Notes under the pieces: generated by a model
What the model saw: the letters and a program-made list of their open reading frames with translations, nothing else
Database searches by the model: none
What the model was told of the DNA's origin: nothing
DNA from: JBCDAP01 sp038747915
GTDB lineage: Bacteria; Planctomycetota; Phycisphaerae; Phycisphaerales; UBA1924
Length of the DNA stretch: 15,432 nucleotides
Assembly: GCA_038747915.1 (NCBI GenBank)
Contig: JBCDJJ010000086.1
Span: 1 to 15,432 of the forward strand
Direction of reading: 5' to 3'
Shown: positions 1 through 6,972 of the stretch, piece after piece
Layout: each line of letters opens with the position of its first letter
How positions within the stretch are numbered: position 1 is the stretch's first letter
Translations under genes and position numbers: made by a program

Positions 1-841
1 GCTCGTACACCACGCGCTCCCCATCCGGTTTCGCAGACGTGGGTGGGCTCGCGTACGCGAACCGCGCGTGCGGGTTCGCGATCGCCGTGAGCAGCACGTA
101 CTCATCGACCGACCGCTTGCCCGTGAAGTACGCCCCCTTGAGATCGATCTCGATCCGTGTCCCGCGACCCTCGGGGAACAGCGCATCATCCTCGGGGTGC
201 GTCGTGTCCGAGACGACATCCGCTTTGTTCTTCGAGGTGTCCATCTTCAGGATCACCTCGTGCGACGGCTTCTTGGTGCCCGTCTTCGAGATGATCCGCA
301 CCGGCTTGCCGGTGGTGATCAGCCCGTACATCCCGGCGGCCGAGATCCCGATCCCCTGCTGGCCGCGGCTCATCTTGAGCCTGTGAAACTTCGAGCCGTA
401 CAGCAGCTTGCCGAAGATGTTCTCGATCTGCTTCCGCACGATCCCCGGCCCGTTGTCCTGCACGATCACCCGGAACCGGTCGGAGTTCTTCTCCGCTCCC
501 TTCGCACCCTTGCCCCTGCCGTGGTCCTTCGATCCCTCGGCCCCGTCAGTGGTCTTCGTCGGCCACGAGCGGATCACCTTGCCCTTGCCGTCGAGCCACT
601 GCAGTTCCACCAGGATGTCCGGCAGGATCCCTGCTTCTTCGCACGCGTCGAGAGCGTTGTCCACTGCCTCTTTCACCGCGGTCAGCATGGCCTTCCGCGG
701 GTTGTCGAACCCGAGCAGATGCCGGTTCTTTGCGAAGAACTCCGAGACCGAGATCTCCCGCTGCTTGGTGGCGAGCGTCTCCGCGGTCACGGTGGCACGC
801 TTCGAGGGGGCCTTCTTTGATGGGCTTTTGGTGGGGGGCAC
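1..841 (-). CDS. top6B: DNA topoisomerase VI subunit B (partial, C-terminal part beyond the window)
   Basis: Only the first 280 codons are inside the window. The protein is the ATPase subunit of a type IIB topoisomerase, which with subunit A passes one DNA duplex through another. The N-terminal GHKL (Bergerat) ATP-binding fold is clear: N-box AVKEAVDNALDACEE (residues 55-69, E58 and N62), G1 box QDNGPGI (128-134), the family-specific FGKLLYGSKFHRLK (143-156) and G2 box SRGQQGIGISAA (158-169). The block EFFAKNRHLLGFDNPRK (34-50) is also characteristic of Top6B rather than GyrB or MutL. A Lys/Gly-rich insert sits at about 96-119. I chose the GTG start at 841 because GGAG lies six bases upstream and no in-frame ATG precedes the conserved block; the frame stays open further upstream, so the start is less sure than the identity. 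Subunit A is not visible and may lie beyond the left edge. Confidence 0.95.
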   Translation of the reverse strand, partial: MPPTKSPSKKAPSKRATVTAETLATKQREISVSEFFAKNRHLLGFDNPRKAMLTAVKEAVDNALDACEEAGILPDILVELQWLDGKGKVIRSWPTKTTDGAEGSKDHGRGKGAKGAEKNSDRFRVIVQDNGPGIVRKQIENIFGKLLYGSKFHRLKMSRGQQGIGISAAGMYGLITTGKPVRIISKTGTKKPSHEVILKMDTSKNKADVVSDTTHPEDDALFPEGRGTRIEIDLKGAYFTGKRSVDEYVLLTAIANPHARFAYASPPTSAKPDGERVVYE

Positions 842-954
842 GCGGCACTCCGTTGCAGCGGGTGAGGGCCGACGATAGCGGAAGCCCGCACCGGGTGAAC
901 CCTGTTTCTCGGCACGCAGGGCCGCTTGGACCGCTCCCGCGTGAAGCTCGGCAA

Positions 955-972
955 CTGTCAAGATTCTGTCAA
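955..972. promoter_or_regulatory. Direct repeat of CTGTCAA, possible operator
   Basis: CTGTCAA occurs at 955-961 and again at 966-972, an 11-bp period close to one helical turn. On the minus strand the same repeats read TTGACAG, resembling tandem -35 hexamers pointing toward top6B, but no convincing -10 follows at the right distance. The repeats lie in the 270-bp divergent spacer between top6B and the first exported protein gene. A regulator site is inferred from spacing alone. Confidence 0.25.
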
Positions 973-1111
973 AACCCCCCTTACGCCTCGCTCGGGGCTC
1001 GACACGCTCAGACCGCTGTGTACGCTCCCGGCGGAAGAGAGTCTTGCGGATCGTCCGTGGGACGAAACACGTTGTAGAAACCGTCACTCTGACATTCTGG
1101 AGAGCTTTGCT

Positions 1112-1810
1112 ATGAAGACTGCTGCTGCGCTCGTTGCGCTCGCTGGCGTTGCTGCCATCGCCACGGCCCAGGCCTCGGTCTCGGGTTCCACCGTCCTCGC
1201 CAACTGGGATACCTTCGGCAACTCCGGCAACTCCGCCGACCTCCCGGTCTCCGGCACCGCCACCGGCGTGATCGCCACCGTCTGGACCCGCGGCCCCGGC
1301 CTCGGCACCTCCAGCGCGGGCAACTCCTTCAGCTCGAACAACTGGGACGAGTCCCAGCAGGGCGCCGCCAGCGAGGACTACTTCAGCGTCACCCTCACCG
1401 CCGATGCCCTCTACGACCTCGATGTCGACACCCTCTACATCGGCACCCGTTCGTCCAACACCGGCCCCGCCAACCTCGGCATCTTCAGCAGCGTCGATGG
1501 CTTCTCCACCGCGCTCGACACCTTCTTCCAGTCCGGCACCAGCTTCACCAACTCCGGCCTCAACATCGACCTCACCATCGCTGCTGGTGATTCCGTCGAG
1601 TTCCGCATCATCGAGATCGGCAACGACCAGGCCGACGGCTCCGGCTCCACCGCCGGCACCGGCACCTTCCGTCTCACCGACTACGTCGCCGGCGGCACCT
1701 TCTTCGACATCCAGTTCGAAGGCGCCTCCACCCTCATCCCGACCCCGGGGGCTGTCGCCCTCGCGGGTGTCGCCGGCCTCGCCGCCGCGCGTCGTCGCCG
1801 CAACGGCTGA
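1112..1810 (+). CDS. Exported protein with PEP-CTERM-like sorting tail (232 aa)
   Basis: The ATG at 1112 is preceded by GGAGAG (1099-1104) at seven bases, so the upstream in-frame extension is not needed. The N-terminus (MKTAAALVALAGVAAIATAQA) is a classic signal peptide, probably cut after AxA near residue 19-21. The mature part is rich in Ser, Thr, Gly, Asn and Asp and poor in Lys and Cys, as expected of an extracellular beta-rich protein; no named domain is recognised. The C-terminus has the tripartite sorting layout PTPGA, an Ala/Val/Gly/Leu helix and an RRRR cluster before the stop. Proteins of this layout are substrates of exosortase-type processing, common in Phycisphaerae; no exosortase is present here. 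A strong terminator follows, so it is probably transcribed on its own. Function unknown. Confidence 0.85.
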   Translation: MKTAAALVALAGVAAIATAQASVSGSTVLANWDTFGNSGNSADLPVSGTATGVIATVWTRGPGLGTSSAGNSFSSNNWDESQQGAASEDYFSVTLTADALYDLDVDTLYIGTRSSNTGPANLGIFSSVDGFSTALDTFFQSGTSFTNSGLNIDLTIAAGDSVEFRIIEIGNDQADGSGSTAGTGTFRLTDYVAGGTFFDIQFEGASTLIPTPGAVALAGVAGLAAARRRRNG

Positions 1811-1831
1811 GTGAGCTCGCTCGCTCGCCGT

Positions 1832-1850
1832 GCCCGCTTGATTAGCGGGC
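1832..1850 (+). other. Small hairpin downstream of the exported protein gene
   Basis: Arms GCCCGCT (1832-1838) and AGCGGGC (1844-1850) pair perfectly around a TGATT loop. It lies between the stop codon and the intrinsic terminator and has no T-run of its own, so it may act as an mRNA 3'-end stabiliser or simply be a minor hairpin. Confidence 0.4.
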
Positions 1851-1872
1851 GACCATCACAACGAACGACCAG

Positions 1873-1901
1873 GGCCACGGATCCACATCCGTGGCCTTTT
1901 T
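1873..1901 (+). terminator. Intrinsic (Rho-independent) terminator
   Basis: A perfect 10-bp stem, GGCCACGGAT (1873-1882) with ATCCGTGGCC (1887-1896), closes a CCAC tetraloop and is followed at once by TTTTT (1897-1901). It sits 62 bases after the stop of the first exported protein gene and should end that transcript, isolating it from the next gene. Confidence 0.9.
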
Positions 1902-2040
1902 CGTGCGCCCTCTGCCGACGCAACAGGCGTTTGCTGCGCACCCGGGTCGTCGATGCGCGACCGGGCCACGCAAATTCTCGTGTTCGGCGCTGGCGCCCGC
2001 CCCCCGATGACCTACGGTGCCACGCGACGCCGGCTGCGCG

Positions 2041-2069
2041 TTGGGCACCGGCGTGCTTCGAGAGATATC
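2041..2069 (+). promoter_or_regulatory. Possible sigma-70-type promoter of the second exported protein gene
   Basis: TTGGGC (2041-2046) and GATATC (2064-2069) are 17 bases apart, in a spacer that must contain a promoter because a terminator lies upstream. The -10 match is poor (three of six), so this is only a candidate. Apart from this, 1902-2103 shows nothing recognisable. Confidence 0.3.
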
Positions 2070-2103
2070 CACGACCCCCGCACAGGGTCAGAAGGAGTCA
2101 GAC

Positions 2104-2985
2104 ATGAAAGAGCTGGGAATCGCTGCACTGATCGGCTGCGCGCTCGCCACGGCCTCGTTCGCGCAGGGCATCGTCATCGGGCTCGTCGACTTCGACGGCA
2201 CCGAGCTCCGCCTCGACGACTACACCAACAATATTTGGACGCCCGACACCATCTCCGGCTTCGGCCTCGGCACCTCGGCTGCAGCAAACGCCCAGGGCAC
2301 GAACGCCTCGACGCTCCATGGATCCGGTGACATCTTTGCGCCGGCCAGCCGTGAGTTCGTGGGCGCCAATGACTTCCCGCTCCCCGATGGGCAGAGCGAC
2401 GACTCGGTGAGCGCAGCGGCCGGTGGTGATCTCTTCACCGGCGATGAACTTGGTATCGCCACCGATGCGTTCGGAAATAACGGCTACTTCGCGGTTACCG
2501 ATCTCATCAATACCTCGAGCGCGCCGCAGACCGGCGTCGCCGAGTTCGTCTTCGATATCGATGACTTCGAGCTGCTCGCGCTCTCGGTCGACGTCGCTGC
2601 GATGGGTGATTTCGAGGATGCGAACGACAGCTTCACCTTTGCGATCAGCTTCGACGGCATCACCTACACCGATGTCATCACGAGCGATATCGACGAGGAC
2701 GGCTCGTTCATCTACGAGCACCTCGACACCAACAGCCCCGTCGACCTGCCCGACCCGCTCGTCCTCAACGGCGAGGTCGTCGATGGCTCCTTCGCCCAGC
2801 AGATCCGTGTCGACCTCGCCGGCACCGGCGAGCAGCTCTACGTCCGCTTCACCGCCAACGCCGATGGTGGATCCGAGGCCTTCGGCTTCGACAACCTCAC
2901 CATCTTCGCCGTGCCCGGGCCAGGCGCCTGGTCGCTCGTCTTCGCACTTCCGATCGTCGCCGGCCGCCGCCGCACGCGGCTGTAA
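2104..2985 (+). CDS. Exported protein with PEP-CTERM-like sorting tail (293 aa)
   Basis: The ATG at 2104 has AAGGAG at 2091-2096, seven bases upstream; this decides against the longer in-frame reading from 2017. The signal peptide MKELGIAALIGCALATASFA is probably cut before Gln21. The mature protein is very acidic, with Asp-rich stretches such as DFEDANDSF and DIDEDGSF that could bind calcium; this is inference. The final 25 residues follow the same sorting plan as the preceding gene: VPGPGA, a hydrophobic span and GRRRTRL. The N-terminal part (GLVDFDGTELRL) hints at a beta-sandwich, but no family is recognised. The two genes are in tandem but separated by a terminator and do not look like duplicates outside the sorting tail. 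No T-rich terminator is seen after its stop. Role unknown; probably a cell-surface or matrix protein. Confidence 0.85.
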   Translation: MKELGIAALIGCALATASFAQGIVIGLVDFDGTELRLDDYTNNIWTPDTISGFGLGTSAAANAQGTNASTLHGSGDIFAPASREFVGANDFPLPDGQSDDSVSAAAGGDLFTGDELGIATDAFGNNGYFAVTDLINTSSAPQTGVAEFVFDIDDFELLALSVDVAAMGDFEDANDSFTFAISFDGITYTDVITSDIDEDGSFIYEHLDTNSPVDLPDPLVLNGEVVDGSFAQQIRVDLAGTGEQLYVRFTANADGGSEAFGFDNLTIFAVPGPGAWSLVFALPIVAGRRRTRL

Positions 2986-3062
2986 AAGAGAGAGCTACGC
3001 GGGTGCCGTAGGGCTCCTTCGGACGACACCAAGGGCGTCCAGCATGATCAAGTTCGTGCCTC

Positions 3063-3091
3063 GTTGGTGGGAGCGTCTCGCTCCCACCAAC
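3063..3091. repeat. Long perfect palindrome, copy 1 of a repeated element
   Basis: Thirteen-base arms GTTGGTGGGAGCG (3063-3075) and CGCTCCCACCAAC (3079-3091) pair perfectly around a TCT loop. The core GGAGCG-TCT-CGCTCC recurs 48 bases further on. There is no T-tract, so it is not a standard intrinsic terminator. Its location between a stop codon and the ndk promoter fits a REP-like dispersed palindrome. Confidence 0.8.
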
Positions 3092-3122
3092 ACTCCCCGC
3101 AGATGCCCGGTACCCGGCCATA

Positions 3123-3153
3123 GGAGCGTCTCGCTCCCACCACCACCGGTGGG
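3123..3153. repeat. Palindrome copy 2 with adjacent competing stem
   Basis: GGAGCG (3123-3128) pairs with CGCTCC (3132-3137) around the same TCT loop as copy 1, and shares the following CCCACCA. The left arm is shorter than in copy 1 because the GTTGGTG part is absent. The right part, CCCACC (3136-3141), can alternatively pair with GGTGGG (3148-3153). Confidence 0.7.
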
Positions 3154-3187
3154 AACACGAGAATGCAGGACGCTGTAGTGGCCCGGT

Positions 3188-3216
3188 TTGTTCAGCCCAC
3201 GAGGCTCCACTATCTT
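3188..3216 (+). promoter_or_regulatory. Probable ndk promoter
   Basis: TTGTTC (3188-3193) and TATCTT (3211-3216) are separated by exactly 17 bases, a good sigma-70-type match in GC-rich surroundings. Transcription would begin near 3223, giving a leader of about 38 bases before the ndk ATG. Confidence 0.6.
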
Positions 3217-3260
3217 CCCCGCCCCCATCCGTTCACACGATGAAACTCAGGAGAGACCCG

Positions 3261-3731
3261 ATGGAGACGACGCTGATCATTCTCAAGCCCGATGCGGTGC
3301 AGCGTGGGCTCATGGGCCAGATCCTCACCCGCTTCGAGGAGAAGGGCCTCCAGGTCGTGGGCCTGAAGATGATGCAGATCCCCATGAGCCTGGCAGAGAC
3401 CCACTACCAGGACCACAAGGGCAAGCCCTTCTACGACGGCCTCGTGAAGTTCATGACCAGCGCCCCGGTCGTGGTCCTCGCACTTCGTGGCGTCGGCGCC
3501 ATCGCCATCTGTCGCGCGATGATGGGCGCCACCTTCGGCTCCAAGGCCGACCCCGGCACCATCCGCGGCGACTTCGGGGTCAGCAACTCCTTCAACCTCA
3601 TCCACGGCAGCGATGGTCCCGACGCAGCCACCCGCGAACTCGGCCTTTTCTTTAACGATGGTGAGGTGCTCGAGTACGACCGGGCCATCAACCAGTGGGT
3701 CTATGACTACACCGGCGGGACGCCCGAGTAA
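3261..3731 (+). CDS. ndk: Nucleoside diphosphate kinase
   Basis: This cytoplasmic enzyme transfers the gamma phosphate of ATP to NDPs through a phospho-histidine. The 156-residue product is slightly longer than the usual 140-150. Visible hallmarks are LIILKPDAV with Lys9, GTIRGDFG (99-106) and the active-site block SFNLIHGSDG with catalytic His115. The ATG at 3261 is chosen over the in-frame ATG at 3240 because CAGGAGAG (3249-3254) lies six bases before it and because the family starts right at the ETTLIILKPD strand. It has its own promoter-like site and is followed by 161 bp of spacer, so it is likely monocistronic. Housekeeping gene; no oddities. Confidence 0.97.
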   Translation: METTLIILKPDAVQRGLMGQILTRFEEKGLQVVGLKMMQIPMSLAETHYQDHKGKPFYDGLVKFMTSAPVVVLALRGVGAIAICRAMMGATFGSKADPGTIRGDFGVSNSFNLIHGSDGPDAATRELGLFFNDGEVLEYDRAINQWVYDYTGGTPE

Positions 3732-3815
3732 GCCCGATCAGGTGTGTCCGCTCGCGGGGGGTTCCCCGATCTCTGTCGCGGCGTGAATAAGCCGCTGCTC
3801 CGCCTGGGTTGAGTC

Positions 3816-3848
3816 ATCGACCGGAGCGACCAAGGCGCATCGGTCGAT
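3816..3848. repeat. Inverted repeat upstream of the small membrane protein gene
   Basis: ATCGACCG (3816-3823) is matched by CGGTCGAT (3841-3848) with 17 bases between. It lies in the spacer just before the RBS of the next gene and could be an operator or leader hairpin. Only symmetry supports it. Confidence 0.35.
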
Positions 3849-3892
3849 CAAGCCAAAGCCCGTTCCAGACGAACGGAGAAGGAGCGCGACCG

Positions 3893-4402
3893 ATGACACG
3901 ATGCCCGTACGGATTCACCAAGAACGAACTCATCGCCTCGTGGGCACTCGCGATCGTTGCCGCCGGCGCACTCACGGTGCTCGGTTGGCTCCCAAAGCTC
4001 ACGGGCGATGTGTACGCGCAGGCGCTCTTCAACGTGGTGGCGTCGTCGGACCTCGTGCCGCTCCAGGCCGATGTCCTCCGGTTCGTCGTCGGTGCCACAG
4101 AACTCGCGGTTGTCCTGCTCCTGCTCATCCCCGCGACCCGAGTCTACGGCGGTCTGCTGGCGGTGTTCACGATGCTCGGCGCGCTGACCAGTCACCTGAT
4201 CACGCCGCTCGGCATCGCGGGCACCATGCTGCTCGGCGGTCAGCCGCAAGTCATCGGGGGCGAAACCATCCCCGGCACCAATCCCATTCTGTTCCCCCTC
4301 GGTGTCGTGATCCTGTTGCTCGGTGCTGCGGTGACCGCGATCCATCGGCGCCAGCTTCCGATCATCGGCGCCGCTGCTCAACCGACGGCAGCGACCGGCT
4401 GA
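3893..4402 (+). CDS. Small four-helix membrane protein, DoxX-like
   Basis: The ATG at 3893 has AGAAGGAG at 3877-3884 eight bases upstream, favoured over the longer reading from 3809. The 169-residue product has about four membrane spans: near 13-33, 65-83, 87-103 and 133-151. The second span begins LRFVVGATELAVVLLLLIP, and the RxVGxxELxxxLLLxxP pattern with a following small-residue helix and a conserved His (SHLITPL) resembles the DoxX/DoxD-like membrane family. That family is linked to terminal oxidases or thiol/redox stress in some species, but function is poorly defined. It converges with ctaA and overlaps its 3' end by 25 bp. Family assignment is moderate; other four-helix families are possible. 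Confidence 0.6.
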   Translation: MTRCPYGFTKNELIASWALAIVAAGALTVLGWLPKLTGDVYAQALFNVVASSDLVPLQADVLRFVVGATELAVVLLLLIPATRVYGGLLAVFTMLGALTSHLITPLGIAGTMLLGGQPQVIGGETIPGTNPILFPLGVVILLLGAAVTAIHRRQLPIIGAAAQPTAATG

Positions 4403-5925
4403 ATCGTCTTCGCCTCAGTCAGCGCACCCGGTGATGCGGCGGTGCGCTTCGGTGCACGAGCCTCGACCCGAGCGGTCGACACCGCCAGCATCGCAGCCGC
4501 ACCGAGCAGTAATGCGCCCGTCGCCTGGTGAGCGGTCGCGAACGTCGCTTCCCACTCGCCCGCGGGCGCCGGCGAGCTGTAGGGCAGCACCAACGCGATC
4601 GCCACGAAACCGAGCGTGACCTGCGCCACGAGGAGCCCGGCGATCGACCCCCCGAGCTGCCGCTGAAGCCGATCACCAGACCGCGCCGCGCGAGCCGCTG
4701 CGAACGTGCCCACGACCGCCAACACCACCGCGAACGCCACGTGTGTGATGAGCGCATGGTTGGCACCTTTCAGCCCAGCATCACCCAGATGACGAGCCGA
4801 TGCGCCCATGACGAGCTGGAAGACAAGCCCCGCGACGAACACCGTCGCCAGCACCGGCGACGTCACGCCCGCGCGCCGATCGATTGCCCCGGATTGATCG
4901 GTACGACGCTCCGCGCGCGCACGCATCGCCAGCACCACCGGCAGCGCCGCGAGCCACGCCAGCGTGATCTGCCCGGTCACCCCGTGCGTGACCGCAGCGA
5001 ACACCGACATGCCGGTGTCTGTCGTCAGCGCATAGTCGTTGGTGACGTCGCTCGGGTCGACATCGGCCACGGTGGCGTGGGTCTCGCGCCAGCTCTCGCC
5101 CTCCGCCTTGATCACGCGTAGCCCGCCGATCGCGCCCTGCGAGCTCACCAGCAGCAGCGCGGCTAGCGTCAGCACACGGGGCATCACACCCCGCGCCGCC
5201 ACCAATGACATCGCGAACAGTGCAAGCGTGCACAGCCCGACGAGCGAGCCGAACAGCCGGTGCGCATGCTCGTAGTAGATGCCACCCGTCATGCGCGAAA
5301 GTGGGTAGAGGAACATGTTCTCGTTGAACGAGGTCGGCCAGTCGGGCACCGCGAGGCCGGCGTTGTGCGAGGTCACGAGCCCACCCGAGAGAATGACGGG
5401 CAGCGCCGCGACCGCGGTGATCGCAGCGAACGCGATGAACCAGTCCGTCCGGACGCGATCGCGATCGATCGCGATGGTCTGGCGTGGCGCCCGTGAGCGC
5501 CGCTCGAGCCACACACCCGCCAACGCTCCAAGCAGCGCTGTCGCGAGCGAGATCACCACAGCGCCCGCGATCACGACCAGTGCGCTGGAGCGCAGAGCGC
5601 CCGACTCGTCGTCGGTCACAACCGAGCCCAGCACGAGCAGGTTGATCGCGCCGGTGGTCAGCGCCGCCACACCAGCGATGGCCAGCGCCGCGCCGAGTCC
5701 GCCCGATGGCCGGAGCCGGGCCGCTGCAACGCCGCCGACGAACTGCGTCACGAGCATCAGCACGCCGACGATCGCCGAGTCCGCCTGCACCGCGGGAAGG
5801 TGTGTGATGTACCCGACGCACCACATCGCGACAGCAACAGCGAAGCCGAGCGTGATGCCGACCTGGGTGATGAGCCCGGCGGACAGGCCCGCGCGGGCGG
5901 AGTCGATGGGATCGGCGTGTGCCAT
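4378..5925 (-). CDS. ctaA: Heme A synthase, CtaA/COX15 family, with extra N-terminal membrane domain
   Basis: CtaA oxidises the C8 methyl of heme O to a formyl group, making heme A for cytochrome c oxidases, in the cytoplasmic membrane. The catalytic part starts near residue 160: GGLVTSHNAGLAVPDWPTSF (181-200) and GGIYYEHAHRLFGSLVG (214-230) are diagnostic COX15/CtaA motifs. Likely heme ligands are His222 (EHAHR), His314 (THGVTG), His395 (LITH) and His466 (AHQATG). Residues 1-145 add about four further helices (near 18-43, 51-70, 78-101, 113-140), so the protein is 515 residues against roughly 300-350 for typical bacterial CtaA. The start at 5925 (MAHADP) is chosen by sequence character; an in-frame ATG at 6003 exists and neither has a good RBS. 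The gene is divergent from the act operon and overlaps the DoxX-like gene tail to tail. Confidence 0.93.
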   Translation of the reverse strand: MAHADPIDSARAGLSAGLITQVGITLGFAVAVAMWCVGYITHLPAVQADSAIVGVLMLVTQFVGGVAAARLRPSGGLGAALAIAGVAALTTGAINLLVLGSVVTDDESGALRSSALVVIAGAVVISLATALLGALAGVWLERRSRAPRQTIAIDRDRVRTDWFIAFAAITAVAALPVILSGGLVTSHNAGLAVPDWPTSFNENMFLYPLSRMTGGIYYEHAHRLFGSLVGLCTLALFAMSLVAARGVMPRVLTLAALLLVSSQGAIGGLRVIKAEGESWRETHATVADVDPSDVTNDYALTTDTGMSVFAAVTHGVTGQITLAWLAALPVVLAMRARAERRTDQSGAIDRRAGVTSPVLATVFVAGLVFQLVMGASARHLGDAGLKGANHALITHVAFAVVLAVVGTFAAARAARSGDRLQRQLGGSIAGLLVAQVTLGFVAIALVLPYSSPAPAGEWEATFATAHQATGALLLGAAAMLAVSTARVEARAPKRTAASPGALTEAKTIQPVAAVG

Positions 5926-6051
5926 AGGAGGGAACGGTAGCCCGGTTCGAAGGTTCCGTTTGGACCGTGATCGTGCTTGGGAGGCAGGAATGCCGAGGCG
6001 CATTAATTGCGTTGAGTCTCGGTCTCACTTACTGTCTGGCCGTATCAGGTC

Positions 6052-6080
6052 TTGACACGTCGCAGTTGAGGTGGTGTAGT
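6052..6080 (+). promoter_or_regulatory. Probable promoter of the act operon
   Basis: A perfect -35 TTGACA (6052-6057) is followed after 17 bases by TGTAGT (6075-6080). TGG directly before the -10 gives it a partial extended -10 look. Transcription would begin near 6087, leaving a leader of about 120 bases before actA. It lies in the 283-bp divergent spacer between ctaA and actA; no clear promoter toward ctaA was found. Confidence 0.6.
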
Positions 6081-6128
6081 GCAGAGGTCTGCCCTAACGC
6101 CTGGCCGGGGTATGAGACGCCCGCTCTC

Positions 6129-6149
6129 CGATCTCTATACAGGAGATCG
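6129..6149 (+). other. Leader hairpin in the act operon 5' region
   Basis: CGATCTC (6129-6135) pairs with GAGATCG (6143-6149) around a TATACAG loop, in the predicted leader about 60 bases before the actA start. It has no T-tract. It could protect the transcript or simply be fortuitous. Confidence 0.35.
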
Positions 6150-6208
6150 CGAGGAATTTCGAGCTGCACCTAGCGGCCACCCCGTTGAGTGACACGGAGA
6201 GTCCCGAA

Positions 6209-6931
6209 TTGGCATACATCTTTCCCAGATGGGCCAACCGCATCCCAGCGATTCTGGTGCTGGCGCTGGGCGGGTTGTCAACGGTGATCGTCATCGGCGG
6301 GTGGTACTACCTGACGCCGGACTACTTCAAGGTGGGGTACGAGCCGGATCAGCCGGTGGACTACAACCACCAACTGCACGCGGGCACGCTCGGCATCGAC
6401 TGCCGGTATTGCCACTCACAGGTCGAGGAGTCGCCGCACTCGAATGTGCCGAGCAACACGGTGTGCATGGGGTGTCACGCGGGCGAGGGCGACGTGGCGT
6501 TCCTGAGCCGTGAGCTGTGGAACGCGCACAAGATCAACGCGAACCTCATCCGGGTGCGCGAGGCGTACGAGACCGGCGAGCCCATCCGGTGGCGTCGGAT
6601 CCACAAGGTGCCCGAGTACGCGCACTTCAACCACGCGGTGCATGTGAACGCGGGCGTGAGCTGCTACTCGTGCCACGGCCGGGTGGATCAGCAGATCGTG
6701 GCTCGGCAGGAGCACAGCCTGGGCATGGGGTGGTGCCTCGACTGTCACCGCAACCCCGAGGAGTTCGTCGTAGACGTGCGCGGCACGCTCGGTGATGCGG
6801 TCGCGGTGACCGACCTCTCGGCGGTCGAGCAGGCGCTGGGCACACCGGGGTACGCCGACCAGTTCGGCGAGCAGCTCGTTCGTGAGAAGCAGCTTCAGCC
6901 ACCCGAGCACTGCGCGGCGTGTCACTACTGA
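6209..6931 (+). CDS. actA: Alternative Complex III pentaheme cytochrome c subunit ActA
   Basis: ActA carries electrons through covalently bound hemes on the periplasmic side of Alternative Complex III (quinol:electron-acceptor oxidoreductase). The product has one N-terminal membrane anchor (residues about 10-32) and five CXXCH motifs: CRYCH (65-69), CMGCH (86-90), CYSCH (152-156), CLDCH (176-180) and CAACH (235-239). The last ends one residue before the stop. Extra His residues (HQLHAG, HFNHAVH) supply likely sixth ligands. I chose the TTG at 6209 (MAYIFPRWANRIP) because GGAGAG (6196-6201) is seven bases upstream; the in-frame TTG at 6185 has no RBS. First gene of the operon; its stop touches an ATG of the next frame (TGATG). 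Confidence 0.95.
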   Translation: MAYIFPRWANRIPAILVLALGGLSTVIVIGGWYYLTPDYFKVGYEPDQPVDYNHQLHAGTLGIDCRYCHSQVEESPHSNVPSNTVCMGCHAGEGDVAFLSRELWNAHKINANLIRVREAYETGEPIRWRRIHKVPEYAHFNHAVHVNAGVSCYSCHGRVDQQIVARQEHSLGMGWCLDCHRNPEEFVVDVRGTLGDAVAVTDLSAVEQALGTPGYADQFGEQLVREKQLQPPEHCAACHY

Positions 6932-6972
6932 TGGGTGCGCGAAACGGATCACCGTCTATGAGGCCACAGGGC

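Noticed and set aside
926..1111. N-terminal extension of the first exported protein gene
   Set aside because: The extension would bury a good signal peptide, and the ATG at 1112 has a well-placed RBS.
2995..3040. Short stems (CTACG/CGTAG and GGACG/CGTCC) after the second exported protein gene
   Set aside because: Five-bp stems without T-tracts are expected by chance in GC-rich DNA.
3755..3768. Possible terminator after ndk (CGGGG / CCCCG stem)
   Set aside because: Only a 5-bp stem and no T-run on either side.
5926..5931. AGGAGG-like run next to the ctaA start
   Set aside because: It is on the plus strand, so in the ctaA mRNA it reads CCTCCT and cannot act as a ribosome binding site.
6001..6015. 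A 14-base stretch (CATTAATTGCGTTG) identical to part of the E. coli lac promoter region
   Set aside because: Flanking bases do not match lac or common vectors and the surrounding spacer reads as native sequence, so chance is the simpler explanation.
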